The notes: generated by a model not told the origin, from the letters alone. Shown: positions 43,605-51,685, numbered from the stretch's first letter. The stretch is DNA of 59,210 bases from Candidatus Accumulibacter regalis (GCA_000585075.1 JEMY01000028.1:1-59210), one strand, 5' to 3'. A program made the numbers and translations.

Positions 43605-45238
43605 TTAACCCGCATATTTCACGCCTACCCCCAACTGCCCACCAACGTGCCGTATTGCGCTGGATGTGAGTGAGCCGAGGTCGCGTTGGTGGGTGCAGGC
43701 CAGGTTTTGCTCGCGCGCGGCGCGCATGCAGGCGCACCAACCCCCACCCCGGCTTGGGTTGCGGGCCATTTTTGTGTCATCGCGCCGGCCAGGCGCTGCT
43801 TGTCTTTCAGGGTGGGCGCAATTGGCTCATGGCGTGCGCGAAGGTCTGCGCGCTGGGCCAGTTGGAGGCCAGGTACAGGCGGATGCGCCGCGTGTTGCGG
43901 GTCACCACCGCAGCGACCTTGAGCAGCTTGATGCGCAGCGTGGCCACCTGTGCCACTGCCAACTCGGTGCCTTGCAAAGCCAGCGCGCGCAGCCGCTCGA
44001 TCAACACATAACCCAGCGCCGCCAGCAGCATGCGCAGTTGGTTGGAGCGCAGCACATGGCAACTCGTGCGCGTGGCGAACAGGCCCACCTGCGCCTCCTT
44101 GATCCGGTTCTCTGCTTCGCCACGCTGGCAGTACAGATCGTCGTAAAGCGCCTGGGGCTTGCCACTGAGGTTGGTGACGATAAAGCGGGGGTTGCAACCC
44201 TGCTCGCCCCATTCGAGCCGTGTAATCACGCGCCGCTCGTGGGGCCAGCTCTGCGCGGCATAGTTGAACTCATCAACCAGGCGCTGCTTGATGTCCGTGC
44301 GCTCGTACTCATCCTTCATCATGAACTCGGCAAACGCCACCTGCGCTTGCAGCCGTGGGTTGCGCGCCAGGCCCACGATGTAGTGCACGCCAGCGCGCTC
44401 GCACCAGTTCAGGATGCGCTGTCGGCAAAAGCCCGAGTCGCCCCGGAACACGATGCGCACCTCGGGCCAGACTTGGCGCAACCGACGCACCAGCAGCCTC
44501 AAAATGGCCGCAGCATGGCGCGCCCCATCGATATCGCTGGGCCGCAGGTAGGCGCACAGCAGTTGCTGACCGCAGAACACGTACAGCGGGAGATAACAGT
44601 AGCTGTCGTAGTAGCCATGAAAGAAGCGGCCCTCTTGCTGGCCGTGCAAGGGGTTGTCGGTGGCATCGAAGTCCAGCACCAGTTCCTCGGGCGCGGTCTT
44701 GAAGCTGGCGATGAATTGATCCACCAGCACCTCGTGCAAGCGCCACGCGGTGGCGCGGTCGGCCCACTTCTCCAGTCGGCACAGGGTGGGCGCACTGGCC
44801 ACCTCGCGGTCCACGCCGACAGCGGTTTGCAAGGCCACGTCGCGCCGCAGCGCGCCGTGGTCGTTCAGGTCTTCCCAACCCAGGGCCAAACCATAGACGC
44901 GCTGGCGCAGCATGTCGCGCACACCGTGCGTGATCAGCAAAGGACTGCGTGGATCGGCGATGCAGCGTGCCGCCGCATCCATCAGGCCCAGCTTGCGGTC
45001 GACCTGGCCGAGCAACATCACGCCGCCATCGCCGCTCATGCTGCCCCCGTCAAACCGGCCCTCCACCACACGGCGGCCCAACCGCCCAAAGTCCAGCGTT
45101 CCAACATCAATTTTTTCGGTACAGTTTGGTTTCGGCATCGCCCGCTCGTTTGATTAAGATTCGATACCTCGATTTTCGAGCACACAAGGGCGATGCCGTC
45201 CTCATTTACGGACCAATACGGTGAAATATCCGGGTTAA
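43605..45238 (-). mobile_element. IS1380-family insertion sequence
   Basis: Terminal inverted repeats are TTAACCCGCATATTTCAC at 43605-43622 and its near-complement GTGAAATATCCGGGTTAA at 45221-45238, with one mismatch. The length of 1634 bases and the single transposase (43807-45138) fit IS1380. Flanking bases are AGGC on the left and CGGC on the right, so no perfect target duplication is seen. It separates the integrase fragment from leader copy 3, which argues for a deletion next to the IS. Confidence 0.85.
43807..45138 (-). CDS. IS1380-family DDE transposase
   Basis: A 443-residue transposase starting MPKPNCTEKIDVGTLDFGRL. Visible motifs include GGVMLLGQVDRKLGL, ELVLDFDATDNPLHGQQEG (a catalytic Asp region), VRIVFRGDSGFCRQRILNWC (second Asp), and GEAENRIKEAQVGLFATRT (Glu region). 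The DDE acid triad is intact, so the element may still move. It fills most of the IS, with 200 bases on the left and 100 on the right as terminal regions. Confidence 0.9.
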   Translation of the reverse strand: MPKPNCTEKIDVGTLDFGRLGRRVVEGRFDGGSMSGDGGVMLLGQVDRKLGLMDAAARCIADPRSPLLITHGVRDMLRQRVYGLALGWEDLNDHGALRRDVALQTAVGVDREVASAPTLCRLEKWADRATAWRLHEVLVDQFIASFKTAPEELVLDFDATDNPLHGQQEGRFFHGYYDSYCYLPLYVFCGQQLLCAYLRPSDIDGARHAAAILRLLVRRLRQVWPEVRIVFRGDSGFCRQRILNWCERAGVHYIVGLARNPRLQAQVAFAEFMMKDEYERTDIKQRLVDEFNYAAQSWPHERRVITRLEWGEQGCNPRFIVTNLSGKPQALYDDLYCQRGEAENRIKEAQVGLFATRTSCHVLRSNQLRMLLAALGYVLIERLRALALQGTELAVAQVATLRIKLLKVAAVVTRNTRRIRLYLASNWPSAQTFAHAMSQLRPP

Positions 45239-45260
45239 CGGCTTCTTGTGATCGAGGATC

Positions 45261-45395
45261 GCGGGGCAACCGGGCCCAGCACGGCGCAGCGCAAGCTGTC
45301 ACAGGGTCGAAGACGGCCACGGCCGCAAGCGCCGAAGGCGCGAGGCCCTTGACGGCGAGAACGCCGTGGTACGGTGTAGGGACAGCAAGACCGTC
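45261..45395 (-). promoter_or_regulatory. Structured repeated leader, copy 3 (orphan)
   Basis: This copy matches 38555-38712 and 39342-39502, including the ACGGCG-TTCT-CGCCGT hairpin on the - strand. In the other copies a gene starts just downstream on -, but here the IS follows at 45238. The gene it served was apparently lost when the IS arrived or rearranged. The remaining gap to the TIR gene (45396-45616) holds ICE repeat DNA and probably the TIR operon promoter. Confidence 0.6.
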
Positions 45396-45616
45396 TCCAT
45401 GCGACGCATGAACTCTGGCAAGCGGAGCGCGCAGGCCTGTCCAGGCCGGAGGCGTCAGCGATGGACGCCCGTAGGGGCGAGACGCCAACGGTGGCTCGAT
45501 GCGAAGTACGACAGCGCGGCCCATTCGGGGACGCCCCAAAATCGGGTATCTTTAGAAACAACAGATTCCCGTATTGGGTCTCGCTTGGTTAGAACACTGC
45601 CATTGCAAGGAACGGC

Positions 45617-46759
45617 ATGCCAGCCCTATATCAACTTGCCCTGCTTGGAACACCAACTGCAGTTCAAATTTCCGAACTTGAAGAAGTCATCGGAAAGGCT
45701 GTCGGCATGTTCAATTTGCGGTTGGGGCATGAGATTGGATGGGAGGTTTGTCCCGATGAATTCAATCCAGACCAACAGCGATCGTCTGCTGCGGCATTTT
45801 TCGGAGGTCATGAGCCTCCTCTTGCCAATGTGGCAAGACTGCTGGCGCGAGGCATCCCATTGCTCCCGGTCGCCTCTGACGTCAATCGAGTCAGTGCAGA
45901 AATCCCCGCATTGCTGCAGCCGCTCAACTGCTTAGCATACGCCGCAGGTGGGCCGCAACGTGTCGCGTCTGCTTTGCTGGAGTGTGCTGGGCTCCTTCCT
46001 CGACAGCGCCGGGTGTTCGTAAGCTATCGTCGGGGCGAGGCTAGGGAAGCAGCCTTGCAGCTATTCGATGCGCTGTCTGCTCGGCTATTTGATGTATTTC
46101 TCGATACACATGGTATTCCACCTGCAGAAGATTTCCAGACAATGCTATGGCACCGGCTTTGTGACTCGGATGTCCTGCTGATGCTCGACACGCCAGGATA
46201 TTTTGAAAGCCGTTGGACGAGTGCTGAGTTCGGACGCGCTTTGGCCAAAGGCATCAGCGTCTTGCGGGTCGGTTGGCCTGACACAACGCCTTCTGCGCGC
46301 ACGGCAACGGCCAGTCGGGCGGAACTGTTACCTGAAGAAGTCGATCCGACGACCGGACGCATCGCAGACGGTGCGGTGGATCGCATTTGTCTTCAACTGG
46401 AGGAAGTTCGCAGCCAGAGTCACGCGGTTCGCTCTGTCAACCTCGTAAGCAATCTGCGCAATGCCATTCAAACAATCGGCGGCCAAGTCGTCGGAGTGGG
46501 CGCCAATAGAGCTGTATATGTCCAACTGCCCGATGGGCGAAATGTAGTTGTTTATCCAACGGTCGGTGTTCCCACGTCAACTACGCTGCACGATGCGTCT
46601 ACGAACTCACCGGAACAATCCGTTGCCGTGGTCTACGATCACGTAGGTCTGCATCCCAGGTGGCTGGGCCATCTGGAATGGTTAGGACAGCACATTCACT
46701 CCGCTAGGTGGGTTAAAGCCAGCGAGGCGGGTTGGCAATTCGCGGACTGGGAGGCGTAG
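45617..46759 (+). CDS. TIR-domain protein, first gene of the + strand immune operon
   Basis: The 380-residue protein has an N-terminal 130-residue module of unknown fold and then a TIR domain: RRVFVSYRRGEAREAALQLF, SARLFDVFLDTHGIPPAEDF and DVLLMLDTPGYFESRWTSAE near residues 135-215. The Glu in RWTSAEFGRAL is in the place of the catalytic NADase Glu. The last 130 residues form another domain (VVGVGANRAVYVQLPDGRNVV). A ribosome site AAGGAA precedes the ATG. The SLOG gene follows two bases after the stop. Bases are more AT-rich than the ICE backbone. Confidence 0.88.
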   Translation: MPALYQLALLGTPTAVQISELEEVIGKAVGMFNLRLGHEIGWEVCPDEFNPDQQRSSAAAFFGGHEPPLANVARLLARGIPLLPVASDVNRVSAEIPALLQPLNCLAYAAGGPQRVASALLECAGLLPRQRRVFVSYRRGEAREAALQLFDALSARLFDVFLDTHGIPPAEDFQTMLWHRLCDSDVLLMLDTPGYFESRWTSAEFGRALAKGISVLRVGWPDTTPSARTATASRAELLPEEVDPTTGRIADGAVDRICLQLEEVRSQSHAVRSVNLVSNLRNAIQTIGGQVVGVGANRAVYVQLPDGRNVVVYPTVGVPTSTTLHDASTNSPEQSVAVVYDHVGLHPRWLGHLEWLGQHIHSARWVKASEAGWQFADWEA

Positions 46760-46761
46760 CC

Positions 46762-47343
46762 ATGAGTGCAATCTTCCTCTCGGCCAGCGTGCCACTTGTA
46801 GGGCGTGGCACTTACCACGAAACCGCCGATCCATTTCTTATCCAATGTGCGGTGAGAGAACTGGTCATAGCAGTCATTCGCCAGTACAAGATCGTGTGGG
46901 GTGGGCATCCTGCGATTACCCCGATGATTTGGAGCATATGTGAAGACTTGGGGGTCGACTACTCGCAGTCTGTTGTCTTGTATCAGAGCACGTTCTTTGC
47001 AGAAATCTTCCCTGAAGAGAACAAGCATTTCCAAAATGTAGTCTTCACCGATGCAGTCCCTAATGACAGGGCGGCAAGCTTGCTTGTCATGCGCGAACAG
47101 ATGCTCTCACGTGAGGACTTAAGCGCTGCTGTGTTTATTGGTGGAATGGATGGGGTAGAAGCTGAACATGAGCTTTTCAGGCGCTTCCATCCTGCAGCCA
47201 AGGTGCTCCCGGTGTCCTCGCCAGGCGGAGCGGCGCTGAATCTCGCCAAGGACCATAGCTATTTCACCGGGGAAGCGCTTGTCGATGTGGACTTTGCTCA
47301 GCTCTTCCATGAGCATCTGGCGGTGCCCTTGGCTGGCAAGTAG
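46762..47343 (+). CDS. SLOG-superfamily nucleotide-sensor-like protein
   Basis: The 193-residue protein starts MSAIFLSASVPLVGRGTYHE. It has a Rossmann-like pattern: YKIVWGGHPAITPMIWSICE, SAAVFIGGMDGVEAEHELF and VLPVSSPGGAALNLAKDHS, typical of SLOG proteins (possibly the SLOG cluster 3 family) that bind nucleotide signals made by TIR or related enzymes. I chose the start at 46762 behind a GGAGG site, rather than the longer frame from 46732. No effector domain is attached, so it must act with a partner, probably one of the two flanking TIR proteins. Confidence 0.75.
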   Translation: MSAIFLSASVPLVGRGTYHETADPFLIQCAVRELVIAVIRQYKIVWGGHPAITPMIWSICEDLGVDYSQSVVLYQSTFFAEIFPEENKHFQNVVFTDAVPNDRAASLLVMREQMLSREDLSAAVFIGGMDGVEAEHELFRRFHPAAKVLPVSSPGGAALNLAKDHSYFTGEALVDVDFAQLFHEHLAVPLAGK

Positions 47344-47395
47344 AGTCAGTTCGTTTCCCGATCCCGTGCTCTAAAAAATCAACCGAGGATTATTC

Positions 47396-47881
47396 ATGCC
47401 ACGGAAAGTTTTCTACAGCTTTCATTATCAACGCGACAGTTGGCGCGCATCCAAGATACGCAATATTGGGGTTGTAGAGGGTAACCCGTCAGCAAGCGAT
47501 AATAAATGGGAAGAAGTGAAGCGAGGCGGTGATACCGCGATCAAGCGCTGGATTGACGATCAATTGCAAGGGCGGACATGCACAATTGTTTTGGTTGGTG
47601 CGGAAACGGCAAATCGCCCCTGGATTCGATATGAGATTGAGCAGTCATGGAACAGCGGAAAGGGACTCCTGGGGATACGTGTCCACAAGCTCTTGGACCA
47701 CAACCAGCAACCATCAGTGGCAGGGGCCAATCCGTTCGACTCATTTACCTTGAACGACGGTAGAAAGCTATCCTCCGTCGTCCGCGTCTACGATCCGCCG
47801 GGAGGCACCAGTAGCGCGGTCTATACCTCCATCAGCGACAACCTGTCGAGTTGGATCGAAGCAGCGATCGCCGCTCGCTAG
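47396..47881 (+). CDS. ThsB-like TIR protein (MTH538/DUF1863 type)
   Basis: A 161-residue protein of the small TIR-like class: RKVFYSFHYQRDSWRASKIR, NIGVVEGNPSASDNKWEEV, DTAIKRWIDDQLQGRTCTIV and RPWIRYEIEQSWNSGKGLLG. This resembles ThsB of Thoeris, which makes a cyclic ADP-ribose signal, though a second role is possible. The Glu in YEIEQSW is the likely catalytic residue. It lies 52 bases after the SLOG gene and ends 16 bases from the convergent UDG gene. Confidence 0.85.
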   Translation: MPRKVFYSFHYQRDSWRASKIRNIGVVEGNPSASDNKWEEVKRGGDTAIKRWIDDQLQGRTCTIVLVGAETANRPWIRYEIEQSWNSGKGLLGIRVHKLLDHNQQPSVAGANPFDSFTLNDGRKLSSVVRVYDPPGGTSSAVYTSISDNLSSWIEAAIAAR

Positions 47882-47897
47882 AAGTCAGAACATCTCG

Positions 47898-48560
47898 TCA
47901 AAACAACGATCCGGTACTCATTGGTTGCCCATAGAGTTCCGAGATTTGCGTCTGGAACTGTGTCTGTCCTCCGTAGCTAGGGTGCCTCACGCAAATTACC
48001 GGTACAGAATCCGTGATGCGATGGGCCGCAGCGGTGGCATCATTGCCGATGGCAACGATGCGAGAAGGCTTCAGCAAGACAATGAGTTGTTGGAGCAGTT
48101 CTTCGCCGGCGCGTCTTTCGTGCGCGTTGTGCTGGCGGTTGGTGAATGGATCTCCAGATTCATGCGGATGAAGGGGAAAGACATTCCAGAGGAAGATGCG
48201 AGCATCAATGTGTTCTAGCATGCCCCATATGACCGCCGCGGTTCGTTCAGCTACAGCACTTCCTATCGTCGGCCGCTCAGCGATCAGATCGAGATTCCAG
48301 CGCTTGGCGTGCTGGCTCATGTGAACGTCGTCAGTCAGGGCTAGCCCAGTGCGGCGCCCTCCGCGATATCCGAGGTCTCTCCCGATCCAGATCGCATCTA
48401 CAGGCTCCTCTGTTGCACGACGCAACATGGCGGAAAGTGCTGCAGCACGGCGACGCGGCGCATCGCGCCGATCATGGACTTCACATCGATCCGAATACGG
48501 ATTGAAGCAGTCTTCGAATTGCAGCGAAGCAACTGCCTCAACGAATGGGTGGATCTTCAT
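47898..48560 (-). CDS. Uracil-DNA glycosylase superfamily-like protein
   Basis: A 220-residue protein with DAIWIGRDLGYRGGRRTGLA in place of the UDG motif 1 water-activating loop, FLWNVFPLHPHESGDPFTNR as motif with Asn, and ICVRHPSYGGQTQF as the His-Pro-Ser motif of the UDG fold. It is smaller than most UdgX. In a defence operon it may remove or detect modified or uracil-like bases. It overlaps the MazG gene by four bases. The family call is from motif reading; enzymatic activity is not shown. Confidence 0.75.
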   Translation of the reverse strand: MKIHPFVEAVASLQFEDCFNPYSDRCEVHDRRDAPRRRAAALSAMLRRATEEPVDAIWIGRDLGYRGGRRTGLALTDDVHMSQHAKRWNLDLIAERPTIGSAVAERTAAVIWGMLEHIDARIFLWNVFPLHPHESGDPFTNRQHNAHERRAGEELLQQLIVLLKPSRIVAIGNDATAAAHRITDSVPVICVRHPSYGGQTQFQTQISELYGQPMSTGSLF

Positions 48561-49693
48561 TTTTCAGACTCAAGTGGCATGTATTTGATGGTGCGTTGTT
48601 CTCGGTTTCCAATGATCCAGCCGCCTTGATTTTCCTTAAGCTGTCGGAAGACCGCATACCCTTCCAAGATGGCCTTTTCCCAGAGCTTCAGTGGGCACTT
48701 CTCTACCTCGTAACCACTCACGAACTCGCCGATGGTCTTGAGAATTCCGAGTGAGACCTTTTCCTGGTTCTCGAAGAAATTCAATTCTTTGGCTCTTGAG
48801 AAAATCCAAGCTGCAACCCCTTCTTCAACGACGATGGCTCGACCGCTGTCCTGCTCTTCATCGAATTTCGGATTGCTCTTTCGTTTGTGTTTGATCAATG
48901 CCCGCATCACGGGTGACCAGTGCAGGATCGCCGCATTCGCAAAATGGAAGACGTCATGGAACCGGTAACCATCGCGGTCGGCAATGTTGTCGGTTAAGGG
49001 ATCTCCAATGAATACGCCATTCCATTGGAGATAACTCTTACCACTGCCTCGTTGATTGACTCGGATTCTGAATTCTCTGGGTAGCTGTTCCTCGATTCCA
49101 AATTTACTGTCGAAATCAAGGTCAACCAGATCATCTGCTTGTGGTTCCAAGAACGCGCCGCGCGCTTTCCGAAGGTTGGCGCGAGCCACTTCCGAAAATG
49201 CTAGTTCGGCCGCATGGATTGCATCCAGGTAAGCCCGCGCGAACGCGACCAAATCAGTGCGCGCAGGGGTGCTTCCCATTAGGGCTGCTGCTGACTGCCC
49301 CAAACGTGCCAGGGTGGCATCTAACGATGCAGTCGCCGCAATAGGCACTGCGATATAGGCCAATGCACCTTCAGCGATATCACTTGCAGCGCCAACATTC
49401 TTAAAATTTCCGTGGTTGGCGGCTTCCCCGAAGATATCCTCAAGAGGGATATTCAGGCGCCTGCAGATTGCAGCCAAGTACCAAAGAGTGTCGCCGAATT
49501 CTTCTTCCGCCGCTCTCTTGTAGCCAGGGTATGCTGATTTATCTCGAACGTGCTTTTTGGCCGTGGCCATTATTCCGCCAACTTCTCCATATAGCCCTTG
49601 GAGAACCGGATTGAAGTCGTTCGGATTGAGTACGTCTGTGGCTGCAATTCCCGCAGCGTAATCCGAGAGCAAGAGGGAGCCTTCCTTTTTCAT
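48557..49693 (-). CDS. MazG-like pyrophosphohydrolase domain protein with C-terminal extension
   Basis: The first 100 residues hold a MazG-like core: GLYGEVGGIMATAKKHVRD and AAEEEFGDTLWYLAAICRRL, with the E-E-x-x-D metal-binding pattern. MazG-type enzymes cleave NTPs to NMP and diphosphate. Residues 190-378 form a different domain with DGYRFHDVFHFANAAILHW and VVEEGVAAWIFSRA that I do not recognise. The gene follows Nmad2 after three bases and overlaps the UDG start. In conflict systems MazG domains may limit nucleotides or clean modified ones. Confidence 0.75.
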   Translation of the reverse strand: MKKEGSLLLSDYAAGIAATDVLNPNDFNPVLQGLYGEVGGIMATAKKHVRDKSAYPGYKRAAEEEFGDTLWYLAAICRRLNIPLEDIFGEAANHGNFKNVGAASDIAEGALAYIAVPIAATASLDATLARLGQSAAALMGSTPARTDLVAFARAYLDAIHAAELAFSEVARANLRKARGAFLEPQADDLVDLDFDSKFGIEEQLPREFRIRVNQRGSGKSYLQWNGVFIGDPLTDNIADRDGYRFHDVFHFANAAILHWSPVMRALIKHKRKSNPKFDEEQDSGRAIVVEEGVAAWIFSRAKELNFFENQEKVSLGILKTIGEFVSGYEVEKCPLKLWEKAILEGYAVFRQLKENQGGWIIGNREQRTIKYMPLESEK

Positions 49694-49696
49694 CGG

Positions 49697-50323
49697 TCAC
49701 CTGCGAAGAGTCAGCCATTCGAATGGGGCGCCTTGGTAGCCGCTCACTGCCAAGTTGCGAATCCATTGCTCAAGATTTCCAACTAATTGCGCATCGTCAA
49801 AGGCTGTGAGGCCTATTCCCGTTTTGCATAGAGGGCGACCTTGCTGATCTTGCAATTCATCAGGAAACGCAGGGCCCTCACCCCCGAAATATACGAAATC
49901 GTTGCTGATCAAAACCCTGTTGACGCCTGTATCACGGGCCACATGGTCAGGGTTGAGCGAGCCATCGGGGCGGGAGTGAAATGAGTCTCGCTGCTGCCAA
50001 GCAACCCCAGCCGCAGCCCTGAAGTAGATGTTGTCCCCGCAACTTTGCTTCCGGCTGCCATTGCGGTACGGCTTCTTGGATTCAAACCGCGGGTCTCGGC
50101 CATACTCGTCAAATGTCATTGCTTCGGTGACCCGCATCGCATACACGAGATGCCCACCGCGTCGGACACTTCGATCATTGCTTCCACTACCGACCACCCA
50201 ATCGCCGATGTCAGCGCTTCTGCGGATACTGGGTTTGCAAGTCGCGAGCGTGCAGTAGCTATAGAAGGGGTTGGGTGCAAAACCACTGTCGTACCGCACT
50301 ACATAGGAGTGAATACGTGTCAT
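49697..50323 (-). CDS. Nmad2-like nucleotide-modification-associated protein
   Basis: A 208-residue protein starting MTRIHSYVVRYDSGFAPNPF. The block YCTLATCKPSIRRSADIGDW with VVGSGSNDRSVRRGGHLVYA is typical of the Nmad2 domain (nucleotide modification associated domain 2), known from bioinformatic work on modified-base and conflict systems. Later VLISNDFVYFGGEGPAFPDE is also characteristic. The precise reaction is unknown. Its start overlaps the ThsB-like stop by one base (TGATG-like), so translation is coupled. Confidence 0.75.
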   Translation of the reverse strand: MTRIHSYVVRYDSGFAPNPFYSYCTLATCKPSIRRSADIGDWVVGSGSNDRSVRRGGHLVYAMRVTEAMTFDEYGRDPRFESKKPYRNGSRKQSCGDNIYFRAAAGVAWQQRDSFHSRPDGSLNPDHVARDTGVNRVLISNDFVYFGGEGPAFPDELQDQQGRPLCKTGIGLTAFDDAQLVGNLEQWIRNLAVSGYQGAPFEWLTLRR

Positions 50324-50790
50324 CAGCAGGGATGCCGCTTGAGTGGAACCGGGTCGCAGGCACCGCCGTCAGGCTTTTCCCACGAGTCCTTCCCGTTGAT
50401 CGCGTCAATGATTGAATCACCGTTCCACCCAACCAAGGCGTCCGCATGTTCTTTCAGCGCATCTGGTAGGTCGCATTCCTTCTCACCATGCTCCCAAACA
50501 CCAACAATGCGCTTGCCCTGTTTGGCCGCATATTCGATTTCCCAGTTCACCCAATCGCTGTTCTTGGTTTGGGGAGAGACATAGCAAATGAACACCCCAG
50601 CCCAATTGATGGCAGGCGCAAGGATCTGCGTCTTTATGTAGTGCTCATCAGTGGCATTGTTGAACTTTCCTGTATGGATCGAGGAATCCCGGACCTCCAG
50701 ACCTTTCGGAGCCAACAAATCCTTGAGCTTCTGGAGCCCATGATCGTCCTTATGGACATGGCTGATGAATACATTCCTTTTGTCTGCCAT
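50323..50790 (-). CDS. Second ThsB-like TIR protein, first gene of the - strand operon
   Basis: A 155-residue TIR-like protein: RNVFISHVHKDDHGLQKLKD, GLEVRDSSIHTGKFNNATDE and DWVNWEIEYAAKQGKRIVGV. It is a different branch from the + strand ThsB-like protein. The Glu in NWEIEYA is the likely active residue. It leads the operon TIR-Nmad2-MazG-UDG. The 86 bases upstream to higA must hold its promoter or it is read through from higBA. Confidence 0.82.
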   Translation of the reverse strand: MADKRNVFISHVHKDDHGLQKLKDLLAPKGLEVRDSSIHTGKFNNATDEHYIKTQILAPAINWAGVFICYVSPQTKNSDWVNWEIEYAAKQGKRIVGVWEHGEKECDLPDALKEHADALVGWNGDSIIDAINGKDSWEKPDGGACDPVPLKRHPC

Positions 50791-50876
50791 CTGTCACCTC
50801 CATGGTTTTGCATGTTTTGAAGATCGTAACCGGGTTTGTGGCTGGTGCAGTAGGGGCTACTGGCCAGCTTGCTCGC

Positions 50877-51179
50877 TTAAAGAATTGCCTGTAGTCCCTT
50901 GTCGGCGATGACGTTGAGCAGCTTGAGGGTCGGCCCGGTGGGATGGGTTTCGCCTTGCTCCCACTTGCGCACGGTCGAGGCCGACGTGTGCAAATGAAGA
51001 GCAAACACCGGCTGGCTGAACTTCAAGGCTTCGCGCAGACGTTTGATGTCGGCAGCACTGAGTTGCCGCACCGGCGGCGGACAGATCGCGTCGAACTCGC
51101 GCATCGTCACCTTGCTGATCGCTCCCGCTTCGTGGAGCGCAGCCAAGTCGCCACGCAGGGATTCAATGATCTTGCTCAC
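50877..51179 (-). CDS. higA: HigA-type antitoxin (XRE HTH)
   Basis: A 100-residue HTH antitoxin: LSAADIKRLREALKFSQPVF then LHTSASTVRKWEQGETHPTG. It starts at GTG 51179, overlapping the end of higB by 17 bases. It binds DNA and the HigB toxin. The palindrome at 51563-51577 is a good operator. A longer frame to 51440 is a shadow of higB. Confidence 0.88.
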   Translation of the reverse strand: MSKIIESLRGDLAALHEAGAISKVTMREFDAICPPPVRQLSAADIKRLREALKFSQPVFALHLHTSASTVRKWEQGETHPTGPTLKLLNVIADKGLQAIL

Positions 51180-51546
51180 AATGCACCTCCAATAACGCGC
51201 CCGACCGCAACGCCTTCGACAAAGCCTCCGCGGACAGTTCCAGAAACACCTTACCGGCGAACTGCAGCGCCTTCTTCTCGTCTTGCGTGATGTTCGCCTT
51301 GTCGCTCTTGGGGAACCCATGCAGGAACACGTAGCGGCTACCGATCCGGGCCGACAGCAGCGTGCGGTAACCACCGCTCTTGCCGCTGCCGGGGCGTGCA
51401 ACCCGCTTCTTATAGAGGAAGCCGCCCAAGTCCGCTTCAATCAGACCGCTTTCCATCTCCTGAACCGCTTTGCACAAGGCGGCATCAGGCAGCTTCTCGC
51501 TTGCCTGCCACCGCGCAAAGTCCTTTCGCTTGAGAACGCGCTTCAT
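51163..51546 (-). CDS. higB: HigB/RelE-like toxin
   Basis: A 127-residue toxin with the RelE-like pattern: KDFARWQASEKLPDAALCKA, VARPGSGKSGGYRTLLSARI and YVFLHGFPKSDKANITQDEK. It likely cuts mRNA on the ribosome until HigA neutralises it. The start at 51546 has a GGAGGT ribosome site; the annotated start four codons upstream is less likely. Toxin precedes antitoxin, as in HigBA. It may stabilise the island. Confidence 0.88.
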   Translation of the reverse strand: MKRVLKRKDFARWQASEKLPDAALCKAVQEMESGLIEADLGGFLYKKRVARPGSGKSGGYRTLLSARIGSRYVFLHGFPKSDKANITQDEKKALQFAGKVFLELSAEALSKALRSGALLEVHCEQDH

Positions 51547-51562
51547 CTTGACCTCCAAACTA

Positions 51563-51577
51563 TACCCGAAACGGGTA
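51563..51577. promoter_or_regulatory. Palindromic operator of higBA
   Basis: TACCCG-AAA-CGGGTA is a perfect 15-base palindrome located 16 bases before higB. A -10-like TATAGT on the - strand overlaps its edge. This fits the binding site of the HigA repressor. Confidence 0.7.
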
Positions 51578-51685
51578 CACTTTTCCAGACCCCCGCGCGA
51601 TGCCCGGGCGGGGAGGGTCGCTGGGCAGATTGTCGTGACAGCGATACGACAATCTGGGCCGACAGGGCTGACCGCTGGCCACTGG

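Noticed and set aside
43666-45153. 495-codon + strand frame over the IS transposase
   Set aside because: The antisense transposase has intact DDE-like motifs; the + frame is a shadow.
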